Of a stretch of DNA of 64,000 nt, positions 8,390 to 17,503 are shown piece after piece. The position numbers were made by a program, and so were the translations under genes. The notes under the pieces are model-generated. The model was not told the DNA's origin and made no database searches. It saw only the letters and a program-made list of their open reading frames with translations. This DNA is from SIG673 sp045653945 (GTDB taxonomy: Bacteria; Bacillota; Clostridia; Oscillospirales; CAG-272). Positions within the stretch are counted from its first letter, which is position 1; the number at the start of each line of letters is the position of its first letter. Location of the stretch: NCBI GenBank assembly GCA_045653945.1, contig JAZOML010000066.1, positions 46,181 through 110,180 on the forward strand, in the 5' to 3' direction.

Positions 8390-9823
8390 TTAATCGAGGT
8401 CAAGAACCTCATTATAAAGTGCTGTGTATTCGTTTGCTGAAACGTTCCACGAGAAGTCTATCTTCATAATCTTTGAAACGAGAGCTGTCCACTTATCCTT
8501 GTAGTCGCGGCAAAGACCGACTGCCTTGCGAAGAGTAAATAGCATATCGTGGGCATTGTAGTTTGCGAAGGTGAAGCCGTTTCCATCGCCCGTTTCGTCG
8601 TTGTAATACTTGATAGTATCGTAAAGACCGCCCGTTTCTCTTACTACGGGGACGGTACCGTATCTTGAAGCAATCATTTGTGCAAGACCGCAGGGCTCGC
8701 TCTTTGAGGGCATAAGGAAGATGTCGGCAGCGCCGTAAATCTTCTTAGAAAGTGCCTTATCGTAAGCAATAATAGCCTTTACCTTGTCGGGATACTTTTC
8801 CTCAAGACGTTTAAAGAAATTTTCAAATCCGGGGTCGCCTGTGCCGAGAACCACGAGCTGTACGTCATCCTGCAGAAACTCATCGGCAACTCTTGTTACA
8901 AGGTCAAGTCCTTTATGGGAGGTAAGTCTTGTAATCATTGCAACCATAGGAACGTCCTTAACGGGAAGTCCGATTTCTTTTTGAAATGCTATCTTATTCT
9001 TAGCTTTTCCGGCAATTGTACGGTATTTTGCATACAAATCGGGGTCAGTTAGAGGATTGTAGTAGCTCTGGTCGATACCATTTATAATACCGCAGGTCTT
9101 AAATGCATACTGATTTATAATATCGTGAAGTCCCGACGAATACTCAGGTGTGCAAATCTGCTTTGCATAGGTGGGGCTGACGGTAGTCAGTCTGTCGCAG
9201 CATACGATAGCACCCTTAGTTAAGTTAATAGCACCGTTGTAGTCAACAATAGACGCATACTCGGGAGCAAGGTCAAAAACGTCGCCAAGAATTGAGTGGT
9301 CGTAAACACCCTGATATTCAATATTGTGAATAGAGTGAACTACTCTTATCGGTCTGTACGAATAGCTTTCGTTTCTGTAAATTTGCTTTAAGTATATTCC
9401 GACAAGAGCCGATTGCCAATCGTTGGTGTGCAAAATGTCGGGGAAGAAGTCAATACGGGGAAGCATATCGAGAACCGCTTTTGAAAAGAAAGCGTATCTT
9501 TCGCCGTCGTCAAAGCTTCCGTAAAGCGAAGCTCGGTTGAAATAATACTCATTGTCAATAAAATAATAGGTTACCCCGTTATGGTTTGCCGTATGAATGC
9601 CGCAATACTGATTTCTCCACGAAAGTCTTACGTTGAAATCGCAAAGATAGTCTATATTTTTGAATTTGTTTTTTATTGAGCTGTAATAGGGGATAACAAC
9701 TCTTGCATCAATGCCCTTTTTGCAAAGAGCTGCGGGGAGTGAGCCTATTACGTCTGCAAGTCCGCCCGTCGAGGCAAAGGGAAGAGCCTCCGATGCAACG
9801 AACAAAACCTTAAATTTAGCCAT
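8390..9823 (-). CDS. glgA: Glycogen synthase (ADP-glucose, GT5)
   Basis: 477 residues, the usual length for bacterial GlgA. It transfers glucose from ADP-glucose to the growing alpha-1,4 chain. The N-terminal lobe opens with FKVLFVASEALPFASTGGLADV: the nucleotide-sugar loop is STGGL here, where the textbook bacterial motif is KTGGL. The C-terminal lobe carries the GT-B signature around LMPSKSEPCGLAQMIASRYG and GGLYDT, including the conserved E of the EPCG motif. It lies 14 bases downstream of glgD and upstream of glgP on the same strand. Confidence 0.95.
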   Translation of the reverse strand: MAKFKVLFVASEALPFASTGGLADVIGSLPAALCKKGIDARVVIPYYSSIKNKFKNIDYLCDFNVRLSWRNQYCGIHTANHNGVTYYFIDNEYYFNRASLYGSFDDGERYAFFSKAVLDMLPRIDFFPDILHTNDWQSALVGIYLKQIYRNESYSYRPIRVVHSIHNIEYQGVYDHSILGDVFDLAPEYASIVDYNGAINLTKGAIVCCDRLTTVSPTYAKQICTPEYSSGLHDIINQYAFKTCGIINGIDQSYYNPLTDPDLYAKYRTIAGKAKNKIAFQKEIGLPVKDVPMVAMITRLTSHKGLDLVTRVADEFLQDDVQLVVLGTGDPGFENFFKRLEEKYPDKVKAIIAYDKALSKKIYGAADIFLMPSKSEPCGLAQMIASRYGTVPVVRETGGLYDTIKYYNDETGDGNGFTFANYNAHDMLFTLRKAVGLCRDYKDKWTALVSKIMKIDFSWNVSANEYTALYNEVLDLD

Positions 9824-9837
9824 AATGTTTTCCTTTC

Positions 9838-10971
9838 TTATATCATTCTACCCTTTTCAACGTAGATAGGCATACTTTCGTGTCCGGAGAGTACTCTGCC
9901 GTCGCGAATTACTGCGTTCTTGTCGGTAACGACACAGTTAAGATAAACGTTGTCTGATACAATCGTGTCTTGGAAAAGAATAGAGTTTTTAACCACTGCT
10001 CCGTGTCCGATTTTAACACCTCTGAACAGTATACAGTTGTCAACCTCGCCCTCAATAATGCAACCGTCAGCAATAAGAGAATCGGTTACACAGGACGAGC
10101 CAACGTACTTTGTGGGAGCTGAATTTCTTACCTTTGTAAATATCGGACGTTCCTCAACCGCAAAGAGAGAATTTCTGATTTCCTCGTTGTCGAGAAGCTC
10201 CATACTTGTCTGGAAATATTGTTCAAACGAGGAAATACTTGCGCTGTATCCGGTGTGCTTATATACCTGCATATTGTAGATGCCGATATTTCTGCCGAGT
10301 ACGTCGTGATTGAAGCTGTCAAAGCCGTGTGCTATGGCATTTGAAACCTCACGGATAAGCAAATCCTTGTTCATAACCCAAATGTGTAGGCATTCATCGT
10401 AGGTCTGACCAACCTCAGGGCAAATTGTGTAAACGTCAGTTATCTTGTTGTTTTCGTCCGAGTCGATAATTGCATACTTTACATCGTCGGGCTCGGTCTT
10501 TGTAACGGTTTTTACAACCATTGTAATATCCGCATTTGCGTCGGTATGATATTTAAGCAGAGCGTCCATATCGAGGTTGCAAATAACGTCGCAATCCGAA
10601 AGAACAACAAGCTCCTCTTCTATATGCTGAATAGAGTGGATTACGCTCTTTAGAGCCTCAAGACGGGTATTGTAAAGAGTGTTTGTTGTATTTGCGTAAG
10701 CGGTGATATAGGGAGGAAGAATTTTAATTCCACCCTTTCTTCTTGCAAGGTCCCAGTCCTTACCTGTACCGATATGGTCCATTAAGGAGTGGTAATTGTA
10801 ATGCGCGATAACGTTAATGTTGGTAATACCGCAGTTTACCATATTGGAAAGAGCAAAGTCTATAAGACGGTAACGGCAGGCAAAGGGAATTGACGCCATT
10901 GTGCGCTGCTTTGTAAGCTCGGATATAGAGTTATCGTGCAGATTTGAAAAGATTATTCCTGCTGCGTTCAT
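9838..10971 (-). CDS. glgD: GlgD: regulatory/non-catalytic ADP-glucose pyrophosphorylase subunit
   Basis: 377 residues. It has the nucleotidyltransferase fold followed by a left-handed beta-helix of hexapeptide repeats, like GlgC. The N-terminal catalytic signature is degenerate: GlgC has GGQGSRLYTLT plus KPAVPFGG, whereas here the equivalent is NAAGIIFSNLHDNSISEL and ASIPFACRYRLIDF. In Firmicutes GlgD pairs with GlgC to make an activated heterotetramer with reduced allosteric control. It lies 34 bases after glgC, which fits obligate partnership. Confidence 0.93.
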   Translation of the reverse strand: MNAAGIIFSNLHDNSISELTKQRTMASIPFACRYRLIDFALSNMVNCGITNINVIAHYNYHSLMDHIGTGKDWDLARRKGGIKILPPYITAYANTTNTLYNTRLEALKSVIHSIQHIEEELVVLSDCDVICNLDMDALLKYHTDANADITMVVKTVTKTEPDDVKYAIIDSDENNKITDVYTICPEVGQTYDECLHIWVMNKDLLIREVSNAIAHGFDSFNHDVLGRNIGIYNMQVYKHTGYSASISSFEQYFQTSMELLDNEEIRNSLFAVEERPIFTKVRNSAPTKYVGSSCVTDSLIADGCIIEGEVDNCILFRGVKIGHGAVVKNSILFQDTIVSDNVYLNCVVTDKNAVIRDGRVLSGHESMPIYVEKGRMI

Positions 10972-11004
10972 ATTTATATACCGTAATTCCTTTCTGTCGT
11001 TATT

Positions 11005-12201
11005 TTAAGACTTGAGAGCATCGGCGTTTACCATTGCGCCGACCTCAATTGTGTGCTCGGGGGTAACGGTGAGATTGCATCCGATAACGGTAATACCCTT
11101 TGCCGTTTCCTTGCTTTCGCCTATTTTGACGCCTGCCTTGATGGTAACGCCGCTGTCGATGATTGAATACTCAACGGTAGCGCCGTCCTCAATTGTTGCG
11201 CCGGGAAGGATTATACTGTCAACAACCCTTGCGCCCTTGCCAATCTTGACGGAATTAAATATAACACTGTCTTTAACAAGACCGTTTACCACGCAGCCCT
11301 CGGTGATTATTGAATTTTCAATAAATGAGGACTTGCCTGCAAAATGCGGTGGGAGTGGATTGTTGCGGAAGAAAATTCTCCAAGAACGGTCGTGAATATT
11401 GAACGAGGGTTGAGAGCCGAGCAGGTCCATATTCGCTTCCCAAAGGCTTTGAATTGTTCCAACGTCCTTCCAATATCCTTCAAAATCGTAAGCGTACATT
11501 TTCTCCCCAGCCTTGAGCATTTCGGGGATTATGTTCTTACCGAAATCGTTTGAGGAGTCGGGATTTGCCTCGTCGGCAATAAGGTACTTGAAAAGCTCTT
11601 TTTTGGTGAAAATATAAATACCCATTGAAGCCTTTGTGCTCTTGGGATTCTTGGGCTTTTCCTCGAACTCGAAAATCGAACCGTCGGGATTGGTGTTCAT
11701 AATACCAAAGCGACTAGCCTCGGAAAGCGGAACGTCAAGAACCGCAATGGTACACGCAGCACCCATCTTCTTGTGATACTGCAGCATAGCATTATAGTCC
11801 ATTTTGTAAATATGGTCGCCCGAAAGAATTATGACGTACTCAGGGTCGTAAAGGTCGATAAAATCCATATTCTGATAAATAGCATTTGCCGTACCCTTGT
11901 ACCACTCAGAGCTTTTGTGTCCCTGATAGGGAGGGAGAACACGGACGCCGCCGTAAACACGGTCAAGGTCCCAAGGCTCGCCGTTTCCGATGTACTCATT
12001 AAGCACAAGCGGCTGATACTGCGTAAGAACACCAACGGTGTCAATTCCGGAATTTATGCAGTTTGATAAAGGAAAATCGATTATTCGGTATTTGCCACCG
12101 AAAGGAACAGCGGGTTTTGCGGTTTTTTCTGTCAGTGTGTAAAGACGGCTACCCTGACCGCCTGCGAGTAGCATTGCTACGCATTCTTTTTTCTTTAACA
12201 T
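11005..12201 (-). CDS. glgC: Glucose-1-phosphate adenylyltransferase, catalytic subunit
   Basis: 398 residues. It makes ADP-glucose from ATP and glucose-1-phosphate, the committed step of glycogen synthesis. Visible motifs are GGQGSRLYTLTEKTAKPAVP (nucleotide binding and catalysis), GTANAIYQN, ILSGDHIYKMDY (metal-binding Asp) and FEEKPKNP. The last ~110 residues form the beta-helix domain. A CGGAGG ribosome binding site lies just 4-5 bases before the ATG. It is second in the operon after glgB. Confidence 0.96.
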   Translation of the reverse strand: MLKKKECVAMLLAGGQGSRLYTLTEKTAKPAVPFGGKYRIIDFPLSNCINSGIDTVGVLTQYQPLVLNEYIGNGEPWDLDRVYGGVRVLPPYQGHKSSEWYKGTANAIYQNMDFIDLYDPEYVIILSGDHIYKMDYNAMLQYHKKMGAACTIAVLDVPLSEASRFGIMNTNPDGSIFEFEEKPKNPKSTKASMGIYIFTKKELFKYLIADEANPDSSNDFGKNIIPEMLKAGEKMYAYDFEGYWKDVGTIQSLWEANMDLLGSQPSFNIHDRSWRIFFRNNPLPPHFAGKSSFIENSIITEGCVVNGLVKDSVIFNSVKIGKGARVVDSIILPGATIEDGATVEYSIIDSGVTIKAGVKIGESKETAKGITVIGCNLTVTPEHTIEVGAMVNADALKS

Positions 12202-12237
12202 AAAACCTCCGATGTATTTAATAAATTTTTTTATTGC

Positions 12238-14193
12238 TTAAATTTCAATTTCCTCGTCGCTGCCGGGGGCAAAATATGCCGCCGAAAGAGGAGGGAGTGA
12301 AAAGGTTGTTACACCGTTTTCAAAAATAAGCTCCTGCGGTATTTCCTCGTTACCGCCAAAACGCTTGTCCTCGGTAAAGAACACGCATTTCCACTTTAAA
12401 TCCTTAACCCTTGAACGTTTTGAACGGCGGAGCGCCTCATCGCCGCCTGCAATGGCAAGCTTGTAGTTTGCTATATAAGAGCCGGAAAAGTTAAAAATAC
12501 ATATAAGCTTTTCGCCTTTAGCTCCGATACGCTCATAGGCAAGTAAATTCAGCTCGCTCTCGTCCGCAAGTAGCCACTTGAAGCCGTTCCACGAAAAATC
12601 GTCCTGCCAAAGAGCATTGTTTTCAAGATAGAAATTGTTTAAATTTGCCGTGTAACGCTTTAAATCTCTATGTGTCTGATAGTCAAGCATAAACCACTCA
12701 AGCTGATTTTCGTAGTCCCACTCACGGAACTGACCGTATTCCGTACCCATAAAGGTAAGCTTTTTGCCGGGGTGCGCCATCTGATGCGCCATAAACAAGC
12801 GTATTCCCCTGAACTTATTTTCATAAGAACCGAATTGCTTATTTATCAGCGAAAGCTTTCCGTGAACAACCTCATCGTGAGAAACGGGAAGAATAAAATT
12901 CTCACTGAAAGCGTACATCATTGAGAAGTTGAGCTTTGAGTGCTTGTGTTTGCGGAAAATCGGGTCGGTTTGTACGTAATCGTACATATCGTTTGCCCAG
13001 CCCATATTCCACTTGAAATTAAATCCAAGTCCACCGTCATCAGGCGGCGCAGTTATCTTTAAATTAGCCGTTGACTCCTCGGCAATCATAAGCACGTCGG
13101 GATGCCTTCCGAGAACCTCGCTGTTTAACTTTCTAAAGAAGGCAATCGCTTCAAGATTTTTGTTGTCGCCAAAGGTATTTGGTACCCACTTGCCCGGCTC
13201 TCTGTCAAAATCAAGATAAAGCATAGAGGCAACCGCATCAATGCGAAGCCCGTCTATATGATACTTTTCAATCCAAAACAGAGCACTTGATATAAGGAAG
13301 GACTGTACCTCGTTTCGCCCAACGTCAAAATATCTTGTGCCCCAGCTGTCGCTTTCCACTCGGTCATCGCCCTGATACTCATAAAGCCTTGTACCGTCGA
13401 ACTTATAAAGTCCGTGCTCGTCCTTTGGAAAATGAGCAGGTACCCAGTCAAGAATTACGCCGATGCCGTTTTTGTGAAGCGTGTCAACGAAATACATAAA
13501 ATCGGCAGGAGTGCCAAATCGAGAGGTAGGCGCAAAATATGAGCATACCTGATAACCCCAAGAGCCGTCATACGGATACTCGGTTATCGGCAACAGCTCA
13601 ACGTGGGTGTATCCCATTTCCTTGACGTAGGGAACAAGCTGGTCGGCTATTTCCCGATAGTTAAGATAGGCATCGGGATTGTCTACCGTACTCTTTCCGT
13701 CCCTTGTACGCCAGGATGCAAGATGCATTTCATAAATATTGATAGGACAGGCAAACTTGCCCTTGTCCGATACCTTAACCGTCTTTTTGCGGTGGGTAAG
13801 CCAATAAGCATCACCCCACTTGTGAGAGGGAAGTCTTGAAACGACAGTTGCGGTCTTTTCAAGTGTTTGCGATTGAAATGCATAAGGGTCGGCTTTCAGT
13901 ACAGTTTTGCCGTCCTTTGTGATAGCATACTTGTAGGTAGAGCCGAGAGGCACCTCGCTTGACGGAAGCTTAATAAACCAAACTCCCATACTCGTTTCCT
14001 TAGTGAGTGGGTGGCTTTCTCTGTTCCAACCGTTGAAATCACCGCAAAGCGTTACAGAGTCGGCATTTGGAGCCCAAACCCTGAAAATTGCCGTTTGACC
14101 GACAAAATGAAGCCCAAGGTACTTGTATGCAAAATAATTTGTGCCCTGATGAAAAAGGTATGCAGGCAGATTGTCTGTGTTTTGCTTTGCCAA
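12238..14193 (-). CDS. glgB: 1,4-alpha-glucan branching enzyme
   Basis: 651 residues, GH13. It makes alpha-1,6 branch points. A short lead is followed by a CBM48 domain (about 20-130, AIFRVWAPNADSVTLCGDFN), then the catalytic barrel with DGLRIDAVASMLY (nucleophile Asp), MIAEEST (acid Glu) and LPVSHDEVVHGK (third Asp), and a C-terminal beta domain. The start is TTG at 14193, because GGAGG lies 9 bases upstream; the ATG nine codons earlier lacks a site. It is the first gene of the glg operon and lies 60 bases from a consensus promoter. Confidence 0.95.
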   Translation of the reverse strand: MAKQNTDNLPAYLFHQGTNYFAYKYLGLHFVGQTAIFRVWAPNADSVTLCGDFNGWNRESHPLTKETSMGVWFIKLPSSEVPLGSTYKYAITKDGKTVLKADPYAFQSQTLEKTATVVSRLPSHKWGDAYWLTHRKKTVKVSDKGKFACPINIYEMHLASWRTRDGKSTVDNPDAYLNYREIADQLVPYVKEMGYTHVELLPITEYPYDGSWGYQVCSYFAPTSRFGTPADFMYFVDTLHKNGIGVILDWVPAHFPKDEHGLYKFDGTRLYEYQGDDRVESDSWGTRYFDVGRNEVQSFLISSALFWIEKYHIDGLRIDAVASMLYLDFDREPGKWVPNTFGDNKNLEAIAFFRKLNSEVLGRHPDVLMIAEESTANLKITAPPDDGGLGFNFKWNMGWANDMYDYVQTDPIFRKHKHSKLNFSMMYAFSENFILPVSHDEVVHGKLSLINKQFGSYENKFRGIRLFMAHQMAHPGKKLTFMGTEYGQFREWDYENQLEWFMLDYQTHRDLKRYTANLNNFYLENNALWQDDFSWNGFKWLLADESELNLLAYERIGAKGEKLICIFNFSGSYIANYKLAIAGGDEALRRSKRSRVKDLKWKCVFFTEDKRFGGNEEIPQELIFENGVTTFSLPPLSAAYFAPGSDEEIEI

Positions 14194-14252
14194 ATCGTTT
14201 TTCCTCCGTAATTTTTGCAAGAATTACCGCTATTTTATACTTTTATGTTAAT

Positions 14253-14281
14253 ATTATACTCCTATAATATAACCGTGTCAA
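14253..14281 (-). promoter_or_regulatory. Promoter of the glgBCDAP operon
   Basis: On the minus strand TTGACA and TATAAT are separated by 17 bases, a perfect vegetative sigma-A type promoter. Transcripts from spoIIID upstream could also run into the operon, since no convincing terminator lies between them. Confidence 0.8.
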
Positions 14282-14368
14282 GAGGTTTTGTTAACAAATA
14301 CATAGAATATTCGTAAACAAAATATTCCAAACTGACTTATTGTGGTAAAATATTGTAAAAATATCCGT

Positions 14369-14674
14369 TTAAATTGTGCTTTTTGACGAATAATTTGAAA
14401 ATACTTCCTTTTTCTTGTTCAAATACATAGTTTTAGTAGCCTCTCCGCCTCTGATGTGCCTTTCTGCCTTGTTTTTTGCAAGTATTTCGCTAACTGCTGC
14501 AAAAAGTGGCGGATTTACACTCCTTAGCCTCTTTGAAACGTCCTTGTGCACAGTAGACTTTGATAGCCCGAAATAAGCCGCTGCCCCACGCACAGTATCG
14601 CCAGTTGTAATTATGTAACGTGCAATAATCTCGCACCTGTCATCGCCCTGCCCCCAAAAAACCTTGCCTGCCAC
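14369..14674 (-). CDS. spoIIID: Stage III sporulation protein D family transcription factor
   Basis: 101 residues, the usual SpoIIID size (80-100) with a slightly long tail. A helix-turn-helix is visible at about residues 24-50 (DTVRGAAAYFGLSKSTVHKDV), and a basic C-terminal half contains the typical ERHIRGGEATKTMYL motif. SpoIIID acts in the mother cell during spore formation, both activating and repressing genes. The start is GTG: GGAGGG sits 8-9 bases upstream. It lies directly upstream of the glg operon on the same strand. Confidence 0.93.
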   Translation of the reverse strand: MAGKVFWGQGDDRCEIIARYIITTGDTVRGAAAYFGLSKSTVHKDVSKRLRSVNPPLFAAVSEILAKNKAERHIRGGEATKTMYLNKKKEVFSNYSSKSTI

Positions 14675-14765
14675 CTGTGATAGCCCTCCGAAAATAAAAA
14701 TTATGCTTTAAACAATAAATTTTTACTTCCGTTTTTTAATGTATATGCGGACATAAAGAGATTTA

Positions 14766-14794
14766 TTGACAAAAGGGATAATTTATGTTATAAT
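14766..14794 (+). promoter_or_regulatory. Promoter of the PASTA-like gene
   Basis: TTGACA-N17-TATAAT, perfect hexamers and spacing, 28 bases before the ATG at 14823. Confidence 0.8.
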
Positions 14795-14822
14795 TATTTA
14801 TCTTCAATTTTAGGAGTTTTAA

Positions 14823-15752
14823 ATGTCTAATTGGGCAAGAGCGAGCTTGTTTAGTGCAGCAAGAAAATGTTTCCCTTGTAAATTCAACAATGGTATAACA
14901 ACGGAAGTTTTAACATTACTTGCTGAACACTGTGCTAGAAAAATTAAACGAATAACAAAGGTTGTTGTAAATGGAGCCAGCGTAACGTGTTCGATAGAAT
15001 CTCAATCAAGATTATCTACTTGGGATTTTACAGTTGATTTCAATGATTGGGGGCATATATCTTCTGCGTATTGGTACACGTCATCAAACTCGGACTCGTT
15101 GATTCCGAAGTGTTTTTCCCAAGCTTTAGCCGATGAAATTAAAAGTTATTTTATTAGAAACGGCATATATGTTGAAGAATATGGCAAACTTGTTGAAAAT
15201 AATGGATTTATAGTATCTGAAGATTTGATTGATATTAATCAAAAAAAGTTAAAGTACATAGGTCAGACTGTTACTACAAATTATTCATCAAACGACTATA
15301 AAAAAGAGCATATTTTTGTTGCAGTGTCGTTGTTATTAAAGGCAGGATTTGTTAGAATAAAAGCAGTGCCGATTAAAGAGGCGACTAAAAGAAACAAAAA
15401 ACAATTTTTTCAAATTAAAAGTATAACAATAGATGGTGAAGTATCTTTTGAAAAGGGGAAAAAGTTCCCTAAAAACAGCAAAGTATTGATTAAATATTAT
15501 TTGAAGAAAAAGATTAAAATGCCATATTCCAAAGAAAATTTAATGAATAAAAATTGTCATAATGTTGCAGAGAAAATGAGGGATTTAGGTTTTGTCGAAG
15601 TTAAACTTCATCCAATTAAAGATTTGGTGTGGGGGATTTTAAAAAAGGATGAATCTATCGAAAGCATTTCTATCGGTTATTGCGATATAGAAAAAGGTAA
15701 GGAATATGAGTATGATAAAAGAATAGATATATATTATCACACTTTTAAATAG
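14823..15752 (+). CDS. Uncharacterised protein with two PASTA-like modules
   Basis: 309 residues, Lys/Asn/Ile-rich and more AT-rich than its neighbours, which hints at a different origin. The N-terminal ~150 residues (WARASLFSAARKCF onward) form a domain I do not recognise, with an Asp/Trp-rich beta segment (TWDFTVDFNDWG). The rest looks like two tandem modules of the type '...LLKAGF..IKAVPI....GSVESISIDG...FEKGKKFPKNSKVLIKYY' (about 157-227 and 233-309), related to PASTA domains in the order helix, LxxxGF, then two strands. No signal peptide or membrane segment is seen, unlike PASTA kinases and penicillin-binding proteins. It has its own promoter, a TAGGAG ribosome binding site and its own terminator. 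Function unknown. Confidence 0.65.
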   Translation: MSNWARASLFSAARKCFPCKFNNGITTEVLTLLAEHCARKIKRITKVVVNGASVTCSIESQSRLSTWDFTVDFNDWGHISSAYWYTSSNSDSLIPKCFSQALADEIKSYFIRNGIYVEEYGKLVENNGFIVSEDLIDINQKKLKYIGQTVTTNYSSNDYKKEHIFVAVSLLLKAGFVRIKAVPIKEATKRNKKQFFQIKSITIDGEVSFEKGKKFPKNSKVLIKYYLKKKIKMPYSKENLMNKNCHNVAEKMRDLGFVEVKLHPIKDLVWGILKKDESIESISIGYCDIEKGKEYEYDKRIDIYYHTFK

Positions 15753-15753
15753 A

Positions 15754-15790
15754 AAAACCGAGGTTGAAAATCAACCTCGGTTTTATTTTT
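15754..15790 (+). terminator. Bidirectional terminator between the PASTA-like gene and groEL
   Basis: A 14-bp perfect stem AAAACCGAGGTTGA/TCAACCTCGGTTTT, loop AAA, is followed by TATTTTT. The A-rich 5' arm lets it serve groEL on the other strand too. Confidence 0.88.
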
Positions 15791-15834
15791 ATGCTGTGGG
15801 CGGGAGCACGTAAGCGGTGTCGAGCGTTCTCGAC

Positions 15835-17481
15835 TCAATACATTCCGCCCATACCGCCCATATCGGGGGAAGGGGTAGAACAATTGCAGCCCTTAGGCTC
15901 TTTCTTGTCGGCAACGAGAGCCTCGGTGGTGAGAACAACGGATGCGATAGACGCCGCATTTTGGAGAGCAGAACGGGAAACCTTAGTCGGGTCAACGATA
16001 CCTGCCTCCATCATATCGGTATAAACCTCTTTTGCCGCATCAAATCCGTAACCAATCTTCTTGGAACGGAGAATCTTGTCAACTATAACGGAACCCTCAA
16101 AGCCTGCGTTTTCAGCTATCTGACGAACAGGAGCTTCAAGTGCGGTAAGAACTATCTGAACACCGACCTTTTCGTCGCCTGCGGTGGTGTCAAGCAGCTT
16201 CTTTACGGGAGCGATAACGTTAAGGAACGATACGCCGCCACCTGCCACGATACCCTCCTCAACCGCAGCCTTTGTTGCGTTGAGAGCGTCCTCAATGCGG
16301 AGCTTCTTTTCCTTCATTTCGGTTTCGGTAGCAGCACCGACCTTGATAACTGCAACTCCGCCTGCAAGCTTAGCAAGTCTTTCCTGAAGCTTTTCACGGT
16401 CAAAATCAGAGGTAGTTGTTTCAATGCCTGCTTTTATCTGACCTACACGGCTTCTGATCTCGTCGGGATCACCTGCACCGCCAACGATAATGGTGTTTTC
16501 CTTGGAAATCTTAACCTGTCTTGCACGACCAAGCATCTGGATATTTGCGCTCTTAACGTCAAGTCCGAGGTCATCGGAGATAACCTCGCCGCCTGTAAGA
16601 ATAGCGATATCACGGAGCATATCCTTTCTTCTGTCGCCAAAGCCGGGAGCTTTAACTGCAACAGCGGTGAATACGCCCTTGAGCTTGTTAAGAATGAGAG
16701 TGGTAAGAGCCTCGCCCGCAACATCCTCGGCAACGATAACGAGCTTGTGGCTCATACCTGCCTGAATCATAGATTCAAGAAGGGGAAGCATATCCTGAAT
16801 ATTGGAAATCTTCTTCTCGGTGATAAGAATCATAGCATCGTCGATAACCGCTTCCATCTTGTCGGTGTCGGTTACCATATAGGGAGAGATGTAGCCTCTA
16901 TCAAACTGCATACCCTCAACTACCTCGCAGTAGGTTTCAGCGGACTTGCTTTCCTCAACGGTGATAACGCCGTCAGCCGTTACCTTTTCCATAGCGTCAG
17001 CAATAAGCTTACCGATGTACTCATCTCCTGCGGAAATAGTACCGACTCTTGCGATGTCCTCGGTGCCGTTTACCTTCTTTGAGTTAGCCTTGAGTGCCTC
17101 AACCCCACAGTCAACTGCCTTCTGAATACCCTTGCGGATAACCATAGGATTTGCACCTGCGGTGATATTTTTCATACCTGCACGAATAAACGCCTGAGCG
17201 AGAAGAGTAGCGGTAGTAGTACCGTCGCCTGCCGCATCGTTAGTCTTGGTTGCGACCTCTTTAACGTGCTGAGCACCCATATTTTCCATAGGATCGTCAA
17301 GCTCGATTTCCTTTGCGATAGAAACACCGTCGTTGGTTATAAGGGGAGAGCCGAATTTCTTGTCAAGAACAACGTTTCTGCCCTTAGGGCCAAGAGTTAT
17401 TTTTACGGTATCAGCAAGCTTGTCGATACCGCGAAGGAGCGCGCCTCTTGCGTCGCTTCCGTAGATAATATCCTTTGCCAT
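15835..17481 (-). CDS. groL: Chaperonin GroEL (Hsp60)
   Basis: 548 residues, full family length. ATP-binding and hinge motifs are present: KITLGPKGRNVVLDK, NDGVSIAKEIEL, GDGTTTATLLAQ and the C-terminal GGMGGMY tail. Just before the tail is an unusual GCNCS pair of cysteines. It makes a 14-mer that folds proteins together with GroES, which lies 22 bases upstream in the same operon. It is controlled through the CIRCE element in front of groES. Long open frames on the opposite strand here are codon-bias shadows. Confidence 0.98.
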   Translation of the reverse strand: MAKDIIYGSDARGALLRGIDKLADTVKITLGPKGRNVVLDKKFGSPLITNDGVSIAKEIELDDPMENMGAQHVKEVATKTNDAAGDGTTTATLLAQAFIRAGMKNITAGANPMVIRKGIQKAVDCGVEALKANSKKVNGTEDIARVGTISAGDEYIGKLIADAMEKVTADGVITVEESKSAETYCEVVEGMQFDRGYISPYMVTDTDKMEAVIDDAMILITEKKISNIQDMLPLLESMIQAGMSHKLVIVAEDVAGEALTTLILNKLKGVFTAVAVKAPGFGDRRKDMLRDIAILTGGEVISDDLGLDVKSANIQMLGRARQVKISKENTIIVGGAGDPDEIRSRVGQIKAGIETTTSDFDREKLQERLAKLAGGVAVIKVGAATETEMKEKKLRIEDALNATKAAVEEGIVAGGGVSFLNVIAPVKKLLDTTAGDEKVGVQIVLTALEAPVRQIAENAGFEGSVIVDKILRSKKIGYGFDAAKEVYTDMMEAGIVDPTKVSRSALQNAASIASVVLTTEALVADKKEPKGCNCSTPSPDMGGMGGMY

Positions 17482-17503
17482 TTAAAATGTACCTGCCTTT
17501 CGA

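Noticed and set aside
15817..17082. Long open frame opposite groEL on the plus strand (over 400 codons)
   Set aside because: It has no ribosome binding site or family resemblance and mirrors the codon bias of groEL; the GroEL frame explains the region fully.
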